Source: Thalassotalea_F euphylliae (GTDB taxonomy: Bacteria > Pseudomonadota > Gammaproteobacteria > Enterobacterales > Alteromonadaceae). Taken from it: a DNA stretch of 64,000 nucleotides. Positions 25,101 through 33,154 of the stretch are shown here, piece by piece. The position numbers and the translations under genes are program-made. The notes beneath the pieces are model-generated. The model made no database searches, was not told the DNA's origin, and saw nothing but the letters and a program-made list of their open reading frames with translations. Location: the NCBI RefSeq assembly GCF_042682785.1, contig NZ_JBHUIB010000001.1, positions 124,001-188,000 on the forward strand, in the 5' to 3' direction. The first letter of the stretch is position 1; each line of letters opens with the position of its first letter.

Positions 25101-25676
25101 TTAACCGTTTATTATTTCATTCATACTGTCTAATTCGCGTTGTCTTCTCGCCTTGAATACCAATCCACACGCTATCATGAACAGTGTAAGACTATTCATA
25201 AACACATATCCGTAAAACATGCTTTTTTCCGTTGTCTTGCCGATTTCCCAGACAAACCAATTACCTAAAGGCAATATTATATAGCAGCTATATACCCAAA
25301 GATTGGCATATTGAATAGCGCCTTTAAGCGCACTCATATTCTTGTGGAAGACTTGTTCAGGATCGCTTGCATCCATTCTCCAAGTAGCAAAACGAATGTT
25401 AAATGCCAAAATCGTATAAATAAGTGAACCTACGGCACCTACTCCAAGATAGATAGTCGTCGGTAAATTAAAGTCATCATTGTCCAGTGACCAAAAGAAT
25501 GACCATGCTAGCCCAACGGTGGCAATGACATCTAAAAACAACACTAATTTGGCATAAAAGGTTCTCTTCTTCAGTTGTTTGATCAGTTTATTAGTATCTA
25601 CTTTTTCATAGGGCTGCGATTGCCAATCATCAACCAAAGAATCCCACTGCTCATCTATCGGCGATTTTTCGCTCAT
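25101..25676 (-). CDS. Membrane protein downstream of an ECF sigma factor, candidate anti-sigma factor
   Basis: 191 aa. A cytoplasmic N-terminus of about 40 residues (MSEKSPIDEQWDSLVDDWQSQ) is followed by four hydrophobic segments at about 43-63, 72-92, 120-140 and 150-172. Its start overlaps the end of the sigma factor gene by 4 bases (ATGA), the usual layout for an anti-sigma factor that holds its sigma at the membrane. I see no zinc-binding anti-sigma motif, so the role rests on position and topology only. Confidence 0.7.
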   Translation of the reverse strand: MSEKSPIDEQWDSLVDDWQSQPYEKVDTNKLIKQLKKRTFYAKLVLFLDVIATVGLAWSFFWSLDNDDFNLPTTIYLGVGAVGSLIYTILAFNIRFATWRMDASDPEQVFHKNMSALKGAIQYANLWVYSCYIILPLGNWFVWEIGKTTEKSMFYGYVFMNSLTLFMIACGLVFKARRQRELDSMNEIING

Positions 25677-26266
25677 TTGGCCTCCAAACGCTTCATGAGT
25701 GACGCTTTTGCGCGTTGTAAGCGAACGCCCACTAAGTTAGTCGTAATATTGAGTATCTCCGCCATTTCTTGATAACTCATGCCTTCAAGTGCCAAAGTAA
25801 TCACTTGCTGCTGCTCTAGTTTCAGTTCTCGAATAGCAGCAGACAACCGCTGTTGCCTCTGCGCTTTGCTGAGTTGTTGATAAGGTGTTGCGTCAGACGT
25901 TGCGATATCGTGTTGCTCATCAATATCACTATCCGCTTTTACGGTACGTACCGCTTTAGCGACATGCGTGGCTAGAATATTATGGGCAATTCGGGCAACG
26001 AAGGTTTTTACACTGGCCTGCCCTTTAAATCGAGGTAGGGCTTGCCAAATATTTAACGCAATATCTTGGAATAGTTCTTCTTGAATAGCTGGTTTTGCCT
26101 CAAAACCTATGATGATATGCTTTAGCATTTTTTCATGCTCTACCATCCATTCAGTAAACTGTTGTTTATGGCTCAAAAGACCTTCCTTGTTATTATTTTT
26201 GGTCTGCCTGTTTCTCGCTAACGCGTTGAAGCGATTAACTTGTGAATCGGCGATAAACTCTAACAT
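25673..26266 (-). CDS. ECF-type RNA polymerase sigma factor
   Basis: 197 aa from ATG at 26266, or about 169 aa from a TTG near 26182 that has a strong AAGGAAGG site. Region 2 is at about 60-115 (EELFQDIALNIWQALPRFKG, FVARIAHNIL). Region 4 is at about 140-195 (LKLEQQQVITLALEGMSYQEMAEILNI, then a helix-turn-helix). The two-domain ECF form lacks regions 1 and 3. It is coupled to the membrane protein downstream and follows the ABC exporter genes by 36 bases, so it may be transcribed with them. Confidence 0.9.
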   Translation of the reverse strand: MLEFIADSQVNRFNALARNRQTKNNNKEGLLSHKQQFTEWMVEHEKMLKHIIIGFEAKPAIQEELFQDIALNIWQALPRFKGQASVKTFVARIAHNILATHVAKAVRTVKADSDIDEQHDIATSDATPYQQLSKAQRQQRLSAAIRELKLEQQQVITLALEGMSYQEMAEILNITTNLVGVRLQRAKASLMKRLEAK

Positions 26267-26302
26267 ATGAAAAATCTCTGAGCCAAACTTGTTAACAACA
26301 CA

Positions 26303-27478
26303 TTAGCTAAGGGCCATGACGACTTTCTCAGATTGTAGTTTCTTCGCTAGCACCGACACTAATATCGCTGAGAAGACTAGAGTGACCAAGCTCGTTACGC
26401 CTAGAGCAGCCCAATTAACCGGTAAGCCTTTAAACAGGTCTTCCATGATAATCGATTGACCAGCAACAGGAATCCAATCAAGCCACAACGGTCGGTTGTC
26501 GATAAACATCAACACAAAAGGGACAAAAGCAGGCACCATTATCAACATAGTGACGGTGGACTGCGCCTCTTTAAAGCTTTTGGCTTGAAACGCTACAAAC
26601 AATTGAAGTGCAGCTGCAACAATACAAATAGGTATCAATAGCAATAACAAGGTTACAAAGGTAAAGGCGTCAATACTGAACGTCATCCCAACTTTGGTTA
26701 AGTCGACAAAGCCGATGGATGCGGACGTAACAGCTAACATCAGCACTATAGAAATCACAGAGATTGAGCTTGCACACGTCAACTTGGCGAGTACTATTTT
26801 TATGGTGCTTACGGGCTGGCAAAGCAACATTTCCAGTACGTTTCGTTCACGCTCACCAGCACTTGAGTCTATCGCTACTGATAAACCAGACATAAATGCC
26901 CCCATTAGCAAGTACAAACCAAGCATTAGGCTAATCATCATAGCATTGCCACTTGGCTGTGCTCTGTCCTGTTCAACCAACTTGATAGGTTGCAAGATAC
27001 GAACATCTATGCCACGCATTACCAGTCGTTTGTATCCAATGCTGCGAGCATGATCGCGCACCACATCTTTTACGCGACGAAGCGGCGCTAATGTAGCTTT
27101 GTCGCTATAATCTGCGTTCAGAACCACATTAATAACTTTTCCGGCCACCATGTCTTCGCCATATGTTTCTGGGATAGAAATAGCAATGTTGCGCTTTTCC
27201 CAAATCGGCTTAGCACTCTCGTCAGCTTCTTCCAATGGTAAAATATTGTCATCACGAAAAGCCTTCATTAATTTTGGGGCATATTGCGCGCCTTCGATAG
27301 AGGCATAAACGGCTGGCTTTTCGACCATTTCCTTAATCATGGTTTTAGACATTGCAATAATAACGATTGGTGCCAATAGCGACATACTAAATGCCACCAT
27401 TAATGCGCGTTTATCGCGAAAGGCTTCTTTAAACTCTTTTGTGATAAGTGCCTTAAATTGGTTAAATCCTGAACTCAT
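26303..27478 (-). CDS. natB: ABC-2 type exporter permease (NatB family)
   Basis: 391 aa membrane subunit of an ABC exporter. An N-terminal helix (about 24-44) is followed by a large extracytoplasmic domain (about 50-175) and five helices at about 178-385. SSAGERERNVLEMLLCQPV is the conserved cytoplasmic coupling segment of NatB-like ABC-2 permeases. In Bacillus NatAB exports sodium; in proteobacteria the substrate is unknown. Its start overlaps the stop of natA by one base (TAATG). The gene symbol reflects family only. Confidence 0.87.
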   Translation of the reverse strand: MSSGFNQFKALITKEFKEAFRDKRALMVAFSMSLLAPIVIIAMSKTMIKEMVEKPAVYASIEGAQYAPKLMKAFRDDNILPLEEADESAKPIWEKRNIAISIPETYGEDMVAGKVINVVLNADYSDKATLAPLRRVKDVVRDHARSIGYKRLVMRGIDVRILQPIKLVEQDRAQPSGNAMMISLMLGLYLLMGAFMSGLSVAIDSSAGERERNVLEMLLCQPVSTIKIVLAKLTCASSISVISIVLMLAVTSASIGFVDLTKVGMTFSIDAFTFVTLLLLLIPICIVAAALQLFVAFQAKSFKEAQSTVTMLIMVPAFVPFVLMFIDNRPLWLDWIPVAGQSIIMEDLFKGLPVNWAALGVTSLVTLVFSAILVSVLAKKLQSEKVVMALS

Positions 27479-28215
27479 TACGCTGCCACTCCTTCGTCTG
27501 AACCAATCAACTTAACAAAAGCTTCTTCTAGCTGACTTTCGCCTGCCAACTCACAAAGCTCTGCTGGTGTTCCTTCAGCGGCTAATCTGCCATTTGCAAC
27601 TATGATGACACGGTCACAAAGTGCAGCAACTTCTTGCATCACATGACTTGAAAACAAAATACAGTGACCTTGTTCCTTAAAGCGGCTTAAATAATCGCGC
27701 AGTATGCGAGTACTCATCACGTCTAAACCTCGAGTCGGCTCATCAAGCACAAAGTTGCGCGGTTTATGCACCAACGCCTGCGCCAGTGTTACCTTCATAC
27801 GTTGGCCCTGAGAGAAGCCTTGCGTTTTACGGTGCGCTAATGCTTCCATCTCGAGATCTTTGATGATCTCTTCAATCGCTGCTTTTTTAGTGTCACCCGA
27901 CATACCATGAATACTGGCAAAATAGTCAATCTGCTCATAGGCGGTTAAACGCTCATACAAGCCGAATTTATCCGGAAATATACCTAATTTTGAACGCGCT
28001 TCGATTGGACTTTCAACCGCACTAATTCCGTCAATTGTTGCCGTTCCTTGATCCGCTTTTAACAAACCATACAGTGTGCGTAAGCAGGTTGTCTTACCTG
28101 CACCGTTGGGCCCTAATATCCCAGTTATTTCGCCATCATTTGCTTTAAACGACAAACCATCAAGCGCTTTAACATCTTTACCAAATGTCTTGTGTAAATT
28201 GTCTACTATTATCAT
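27478..28215 (-). CDS. natA: ABC exporter ATP-binding protein (NatA family)
   Basis: 245 aa ATPase partner of the permease. Walker A is GILGPNGAGKTT, the signature is GFSQGQRMKVTLA (SQGQ in place of SGGQ), Walker B is FVLDEPTRGLD, and the switch His is in LFSSHVM. It overlaps natB and starts 12 bases after the upstream hydrolase gene, so the three are one operon. Confidence 0.92.
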   Translation of the reverse strand: MIIVDNLHKTFGKDVKALDGLSFKANDGEITGILGPNGAGKTTCLRTLYGLLKADQGTATIDGISAVESPIEARSKLGIFPDKFGLYERLTAYEQIDYFASIHGMSGDTKKAAIEEIIKDLEMEALAHRKTQGFSQGQRMKVTLAQALVHKPRNFVLDEPTRGLDVMSTRILRDYLSRFKEQGHCILFSSHVMQEVAALCDRVIIVANGRLAAEGTPAELCELAGESQLEEAFVKLIGSDEGVAA

Positions 28216-28227
28216 GTTACTAATCCC

Positions 28228-29676
28228 TTACATGTTGCCGTTTAAGCTGGTCATAAATGTTTCAGCTGGCAGCTCCGTTAGACAAGTGTCGTCAACGGCT
28301 TCTAAGTCTTTGTCTTCGATAAATTTGGCAACTATGCCAACACCACAGTCATTAATAGCAACAATATGAGATAACTTTTCGGCCACTATATGACGGCTAT
28401 TGGGTAGCATTTCGTCTGCTATATCACCATATGCTGGTGGTGTTACCGGGTCCAAGTCACCTGATAAAATCAGCGTTGGGATATCTGCACGAACCTGTTC
28501 ATACAAGGCCTCTGAAGCGCGGTATTTTGGCCAAGACGGGCAAATTAGACGTAATCCTCGATGACTGATATTTCGCGCAAACGTATTGTTGGCATCATCA
28601 ATCCAATCTTTTTCTTCTATTAGAGGGAAATCTTCATTGCAGGCAATATTCATTAACACATTGACATAGACTGAACCAGGCGGTTGCAATTCATCGCTTT
28701 GCGCAAGAACGCCGACAAATGGCATATAGTTTTCTTTCGCGGCTTCGCTGATGAGCAACGGCAACATGCTGCGACCCGTTACACTGTATAGTTGCATTTG
28801 AATGGTCGACACAAACTTTTCAGAGTCAATAATCAGTTTTGTCGGTGTCGCTAAGCGGGGGTGTGGAATAGTCATTTCAACCGGTTGTTTAACTAAACGT
28901 CTAAATACCGTTTGGTAGTCCTCGTCAAGGTTCGGAAACGCCGCTTTACACGTTTCCTCTGCAAAGCAGTTTTCAATTAATTTTTGATAAGAACGTTCAG
29001 CCGTTTGGCCAAACAAGCCAATGCGAATATCCATCGGCGCAACACTGTCTAGAACAACACTGTTCAGGCTATCAGGAAACATACGCATATAATTTAGTGC
29101 TGCACGCGTGCCATAAGAGCCTCCATAGACATTTATTTGCTCATGACCAAGTGCTTCGCGAACCGCATCAAAATCTCGAATCGCATTTTCAGTATTGTAT
29201 TGACTGACATCCTGCGTAAATTGACCGACGCACTCTGCGATATCATTTTTATCGATATCAAAAGTGAACGTGCCATAAACATCCGCATTTTGCATTTCTG
29301 GGATATCACACTTTAACTGTGAAGATTGTCCTGTACCGCGCTGGTCAACTAATACAATGTCTCGCGTTTTACGCACTTCATAAAAACGATTGCGCAGCAT
29401 GGCCGACAGTTCAGATGCAGCCTGTCCTGGGCCACCCGCTAAGAACATTAACGGTATTTTTTTTCCAGAATCGTCAATAGCGGGAATGACTGTGAAGTTT
29501 ATATCTATTTTTGTTGCGTCAGGTTTTTCATAGTTTTCTGGCACAGAAAGCGTGCCACATTTGATTTTTTCTTTTATACCGTCGACATGGCACTCGTCGA
29601 GTTTGAGTGCAGATTGGTTAGCGAAGCTAGACGCAGAAGCGCATACTAAGCCAACGCTCAATATTTTTTTCCACAT
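28228..29676 (-). CDS. Secreted alpha/beta hydrolase, tripeptidyl/proline aminopeptidase-like
   Basis: 482 aa from the ATG at 29676; an upstream in-frame TTG is less likely. A Sec signal (MWKKILSVGLVCASASSFA) is followed by an alpha/beta-hydrolase fold. Motifs: oxyanion region LAGGPGQAASE, DQRGTGQS, nucleophile elbow VYGGSYGTR (Ser), acid Asp in LSGDLDPVTPP, and His in EKLSHIV. These fit the S33/TAP family that releases N-terminal peptides. As first gene of the operon with an ABC exporter, it may process or degrade an exported peptide, but this is an inference. Confidence 0.87.
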   Translation of the reverse strand: MWKKILSVGLVCASASSFANQSALKLDECHVDGIKEKIKCGTLSVPENYEKPDATKIDINFTVIPAIDDSGKKIPLMFLAGGPGQAASELSAMLRNRFYEVRKTRDIVLVDQRGTGQSSQLKCDIPEMQNADVYGTFTFDIDKNDIAECVGQFTQDVSQYNTENAIRDFDAVREALGHEQINVYGGSYGTRAALNYMRMFPDSLNSVVLDSVAPMDIRIGLFGQTAERSYQKLIENCFAEETCKAAFPNLDEDYQTVFRRLVKQPVEMTIPHPRLATPTKLIIDSEKFVSTIQMQLYSVTGRSMLPLLISEAAKENYMPFVGVLAQSDELQPPGSVYVNVLMNIACNEDFPLIEEKDWIDDANNTFARNISHRGLRLICPSWPKYRASEALYEQVRADIPTLILSGDLDPVTPPAYGDIADEMLPNSRHIVAEKLSHIVAINDCGVGIVAKFIEDKDLEAVDDTCLTELPAETFMTSLNGNM

Positions 29677-29856
29677 GTTGTTTTCCAATTCCTTTGTGTA
29701 AAGCGTTCTCGATACTAGTACAAAGAAAATTAAATTTATTACAACAATAAAGAAAAAAATTTTAATTAGGGAAAATATAGTCCCCTGCCCCCTTACTTAA
29801 ACGGCGAGATAAAGCAGTAAAATAAGGGGTAAAAACAATATATAGAAAAAGGCGAT

Positions 29857-30267
29857 TTACCACACTTTATCACGTGCAGGTAAATAACTGTCGCGTTTCT
29901 CTATCAAATAAAATAGTGCTATAACCGCCAGTGAAGGTATCGCTGCGAATACCAGTTGAGGTAATAAAACATGAGCCGTAAACGAGGTAAAAACCAGAAA
30001 TGAGATACTTGGTAATATAAGCCACAGCACATGATCGCTCACACGCGTATTGACGAATTTAGGCATAAGAACAGCAATGAGTGTGGTAAGGCAGAGTGCT
30101 AAACTCGCTGTTACAAGGTAGGGGTAGTAATTGACAATGAAATCAACATTTCGATGGAAAGAAGCAGGTACTTGAGCACTTAGCCCAAGCTCTACCAAAC
30201 TAAGATAAGCATTCGTCAGTAGACAACCTATCACCAGCGACCAAAATTTCTTATTATTCTTCTGCAT
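29857..30267 (-). CDS. Hypothetical four-helix membrane protein
   Basis: 136 aa, unknown family. Hydrophobic segments at about 8-27, 45-68, 78-98 and 102-122, with a short basic N-terminus (MQKNNKKFW) and polar C-terminus. It is monocistronic. I can say only that it is an inner-membrane protein. Confidence 0.6.
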   Translation of the reverse strand: MQKNNKKFWSLVIGCLLTNAYLSLVELGLSAQVPASFHRNVDFIVNYYPYLVTASLALCLTTLIAVLMPKFVNTRVSDHVLWLILPSISFLVFTSFTAHVLLPQLVFAAIPSLAVIALFYLIEKRDSYLPARDKVW

Positions 30268-30359
30268 GTTACATCCGTTTTTATTATTTTTGTCATAAAA
30301 CTTATAACGAATGTATAAAAAATGTGCAACTGGGATTTCAGTTGCACGGTTACTAAAAA

Positions 30360-31229
30360 CTATTGCTCCGGTTTTATAGCAACTACGTCACATTTGAGTA
30401 GTTTTAGCACTTTTTCAGCAGTGTTACCCATTAACTTACCTTTAACTCCGCGGCGCCCTACTGTGCCCATCACCACAATCCCCGCTTTATTTGCAGCAGC
30501 TTGACTAGGAATTACTTTTTCTGCCTCGCCCGCTTTTAAAATGATGTTCTTTTCAGGTACACCGTATATGGAAGATATTTCAGCAACTTTATCTTTAAGG
30601 TTTCGCTCAGCAGCAATTTCTAATTCGTCTAGATACTGAAAGCCCATATCTCGCAAGAGTTTTGATGATCTAATGGTATAACAAACGAACAATTCAGCTT
30701 CTTGGCAGTCAGCTAAAGCACGTGCTTTTTCTAGTACGAGTTTATTTAACGCCTGTTTACTATCGGTTTTGGTACCTAAATCTATCGCAGCTAACACATT
30801 CGGCGTTTTTCGCCATGTCTCTGGTGCAGCAATCATTACAGGAGCAGAGCACTCTCGCATCAACTGCCAATCAAGTGGGGTGTAAAGCAACCGTTCAGTT
30901 CGGTGCCCAGTTTTTACCACCAATTTTACATCATTAGCTTGCGTATATTCTTCAACCCAATTTGGAATGTATTTCTCCCAGCACACCTCGTAACTGTAGC
31001 TCACACCGTCAAAATCGATATTGGCTAGCTGTTGCTGAGCATGTTCATCTAATCTCGTCAGCACATTTGCTTTCACCTCGTCTTCTTGCCCTGAAACATA
31101 GCGCAAGCTTTCGTAACAAAAGTACACGACATGCAGAGGTAAGCTTCTTTGTTTCGCAATAGTAAGTGCTCGCTCAATTGCTAGTGTCTGTTCCTGCTTA
31201 AGATCCGCAATGACTAAAATGTTACTCAT
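30360..31229 (-). CDS. uspE: Tandem universal stress protein, UspE type
   Basis: 289 aa with two Usp domains (about 1-140 and 150-289). The second has the ATP-binding motif G-2x-G-9x-G-N in MGTVGRRGVKGKLMGNTAEK. The first lacks it, as in E. coli UspE. It is cytoplasmic and expected to act in stress survival. A sequence resembling an FNR/CRP-type site lies upstream at 31286. Confidence 0.88.
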   Translation of the reverse strand: MSNILVIADLKQEQTLAIERALTIAKQRSLPLHVVYFCYESLRYVSGQEDEVKANVLTRLDEHAQQQLANIDFDGVSYSYEVCWEKYIPNWVEEYTQANDVKLVVKTGHRTERLLYTPLDWQLMRECSAPVMIAAPETWRKTPNVLAAIDLGTKTDSKQALNKLVLEKARALADCQEAELFVCYTIRSSKLLRDMGFQYLDELEIAAERNLKDKVAEISSIYGVPEKNIILKAGEAEKVIPSQAAANKAGIVVMGTVGRRGVKGKLMGNTAEKVLKLLKCDVVAIKPEQ

Positions 31230-31285
31230 ACCTGTCTCCTTTAAATGAACTACTAGAAAGATAACCTATAATTAGTATTAACGCA

Positions 31286-31299
31286 TTGATGTACGTCAT
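31286..31299. promoter_or_regulatory. Weak FNR-like dyad upstream of uspE
   Basis: TTGAT-GTAC-GTCAT compared with TTGAT-N4-ATCAA: the left half is perfect and the right half has two mismatches. It lies 57 bases before the uspE start, a usual distance. Confidence 0.25.
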
Positions 31300-31376
31300 A
31301 AATTTTTCGTTAAACACGTGAAACGCATAAAAGTAAACTAGACTAAATGTTATATGTCAGCGTACAAGGGTAGCCA

Positions 31377-31844
31377 TTGAAAGTTATCGAAAAACAAGAT
31401 TGTATCGTTGTAGCAAGCTACCCATATAAAGCGGCTTGGTTTTGTTTGTTCGTTGTTTTTGCAACGTTGTACGCCACAATGACATTGCAGACTAACACTG
31501 CTGTCGCCATTATCGGCTTTCTTGTACCCACCGTTTTTCTGGTAGCAATGGATTACAAGCTTACCTTTTTTGATAGCGAGTCTAAGCAGATATTGCTCAA
31601 CCAATTTTCAATTCTAGGCAAAAAGAAATGCATGATTTCATTCGACGACATTGAAGAAGTCATAGTTGATGAAGGAAAAATTTACTACGGTAATAGCAGC
31701 GTAGTCTGCCTTAAAACACACGGCAATAATTTAGTGATAACTGCCCTGACAGATTCAAACAAAAACCAACAGTTATCACTTATTCACAAAATTACTCGCC
31801 TGTTAAAGAAGAACGAGCAAGCGTCTCGCGAATTTAAAGTCTAA
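31377..31844 (+). CDS. Hypothetical membrane protein
   Basis: 155 aa with a TTG start, supported by AAGGGTAG 4-5 bases upstream. Two close hydrophobic segments lie at about 20-38 and 42-60. A cytoplasmic beta-rich domain follows (LTFFDSESKQILLNQFSILG) resembling bacterial PH-like domains of small membrane proteins. Function is unknown. Its stop codon abuts that of the next, convergent gene (TAATTA), with no spacer. Confidence 0.6.
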   Translation: MKVIEKQDCIVVASYPYKAAWFCLFVVFATLYATMTLQTNTAVAIIGFLVPTVFLVAMDYKLTFFDSESKQILLNQFSILGKKKCMISFDDIEEVIVDEGKIYYGNSSVVCLKTHGNNLVITALTDSNKNQQLSLIHKITRLLKKNEQASREFKV

Positions 31845-32357
31845 TTAGGCGCTAACCAGCAATGCTTCCAGTTCTTCGTCACTGGCATCTTCACGATTAG
31901 GCACTACAAGCCTTTTTGCTTGAGCAGCCGCTTTACCGAAGTTTAAATGTTTACGTGCCGCGTTAATGACAACGGAAATGACAAATCTGATGGCAAAATA
32001 TTCGGCCGTCTCTGGAATATAAGGAATGTCTATCTTCTTGTTTGCCAGTTTTGACAACCGTTTGATTAGGCGTTTTGCTTCCGAATCATCGATGCCGTCT
32101 TGTAAGCTTCGAATAAGATCATAAACTTCGTTTGGTAAGTTGTCGTACAGAAAGTTATCAACCTTTAAAACCACTTTGATCAATATTTTTTCTTCTTTAG
32201 CTTCCGAAACAAGAGGCACATTGATGCGCTCATTTAGCTCTTTAGCAAGTGCCTTAATTTCCTCTTCCTTTAATTTGTGCCGCTTTAGAGGAGGCGCGAA
32301 GTATTCATCTAAAAGTAACGTAAATTGTTCAGTGGTGAGATCGTTAATTGTGTTCAT
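31845..32357 (-). CDS. Hypothetical soluble protein, 170 aa
   Basis: I use the ATG at 32357, which has AAGGA 9 bases upstream, instead of the longer TTG form. The protein is highly charged and mostly helical (KLKEEEIKALAKELNERINV). It has no signal or membrane span and an acidic end (EDASDEELEALL). I do not recognise the family. A stem-loop ending in TTTT precedes its ribosome binding site. Confidence 0.55.
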   Translation of the reverse strand: MNTINDLTTEQFTLLLDEYFAPPLKRHKLKEEEIKALAKELNERINVPLVSEAKEEKILIKVVLKVDNFLYDNLPNEVYDLIRSLQDGIDDSEAKRLIKRLSKLANKKIDIPYIPETAEYFAIRFVISVVINAARKHLNFGKAAAQAKRLVVPNREDASDEELEALLVSA

Positions 32358-32705
32358 CTTATGCATCCTTGAAATGTGTGCAAAAGACAAGGTCGAATCC
32401 TTCCTACCTCAAACGTCCTTGTCCCCCATCAATAGTATAGTTAATCCTTTACATTTAACCTCAGTCAGTCGGTTAAAATACGGCTAGCTAAACTATGCCA
32501 AGCAAGTTAATTGAATACATCGAAATCATGTTGAAGTGTTTCAGTATATTTACCAAGCAGAAAGAACAATAAATCAGCAATAACAACAACTTGTTACTTT
32601 TTCAACTGCTTAGACCATTAAGAAAAGCAAAATAATCCATTCCATTATGTGTCAAGACACGATAAAGTCAGGTTATCTTCTTTCCTCGTATTTTAAGGGA
32701 TCGAT
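32358..32705. other. Intergenic region, 348 bases
   Basis: Divergent spacer between the 170 aa protein and the EF-hand gene. Besides the stem-loop at 32386-32423 I see nothing clear; the part from 32430 to 32690 is AT-rich without palindromes or usable reading frames. Confidence 0.4.
32386..32423 (-). promoter_or_regulatory. Stem-loop in the leader of the 31845 gene
   Basis: GACAAGG (32386-32392) and CCTTGTC (32417-32423) form a 7-base perfect stem. On the minus strand it is followed by TTTTG and then, 16 bases on, the ribosome binding site. It could act as an attenuator or protect the 5' end. Confidence 0.35.
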
Positions 32706-32924
32706 ATGGAACTCAATCAATGGGTAGATGAATTATTTGAAGTTTTCGATGAAGACAAAGACGGTGTTATCAACCGTAGTGAATTTGTCGAATTAATCGA
32801 CTGTCTATTGCAAGACAAAGGCATTCGCATGTGTGAAACAATTTTTAAGCGTTTCGACACAAACCACGACAACTGCATTTCAAAAGAAGAGTTGCGCGAA
32901 ATGGTGATTGAATTAGCGCTGTAG
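32706..32924 (+). CDS. Small EF-hand calcium-binding protein
   Basis: 72 aa, made of two EF-hands and nothing else. Loop 1 is canonical: D15, D17, D19, G20, I22, E26 (DEDKDGVINRSE). Loop 2 is D51, N53, D55, I58, E62 (DTNHDNCISKEE), with Asn in place of the usual Gly at loop position 6. There is no signal peptide, so it is likely cytoplasmic and could act as a calmodulin-like sensor or calcium buffer. The ribosome binding site AAGGGA precedes the ATG. Partner unknown. Confidence 0.85.
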   Translation: MELNQWVDELFEVFDEDKDGVINRSEFVELIDCLLQDKGIRMCETIFKRFDTNHDNCISKEELREMVIELAL

Positions 32925-32952
32925 TGCTAATTCAACGTTAACTCGCAACTAC

Positions 32953-33027
32953 TTATTCTACGTCAATTCCTTCTGGTTTTGGCGGCTTTCTTCCCGCATT
33001 ATTTTCAGTCCAGATTAAGATAACCAC
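32953..33027 (-). CDS. Candidate small protein, 24 aa, with ideal ribosome binding site
   Basis: Frame begins with GTG at 33027, reads MVILI then WTENNAGRKPPKPEGIDVE, and stops TAA. The Shine-Dalgarno AGGAGGT (33040-33034) lies exactly 6 bases upstream, the best in the window, and is not explained by any other gene. A TATATT lies just before it on the same strand. The peptide has a short hydrophobic start and a Lys/Pro-rich tail. It is read opposite to both neighbouring genes. No family recognised. Confidence 0.55.
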   Translation of the reverse strand: MVILIWTENNAGRKPPKPEGIDVE

Positions 33028-33060
33028 TTAAAGACCTCCTTTAATATAATCTCAGTAACT

Positions 33061-33076
33061 ATTCGCGATAGCGAAT
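33061..33076. promoter_or_regulatory. Palindrome between the small ORF and the response regulator
   Basis: ATTCGC-GATA-GCGAAT, perfect 6-base arms. It lies upstream of both the 24 aa frame (minus) and the REC-HD-GYP gene (plus), so it could be a shared operator. Confidence 0.4.
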
Positions 33077-33154
33077 TCTATCAATCAGCTATGACGCCCC
33101 TGTCTATACGTATTTTTCTTTGAGAAATCACAGGCTTTTGTCTATACCTAAATT

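Noticed and set aside
32386..32402. GGTCGAATCC resembling a tRNA T-loop
   Set aside because: No acceptor, anticodon or D-arm can be built around it.
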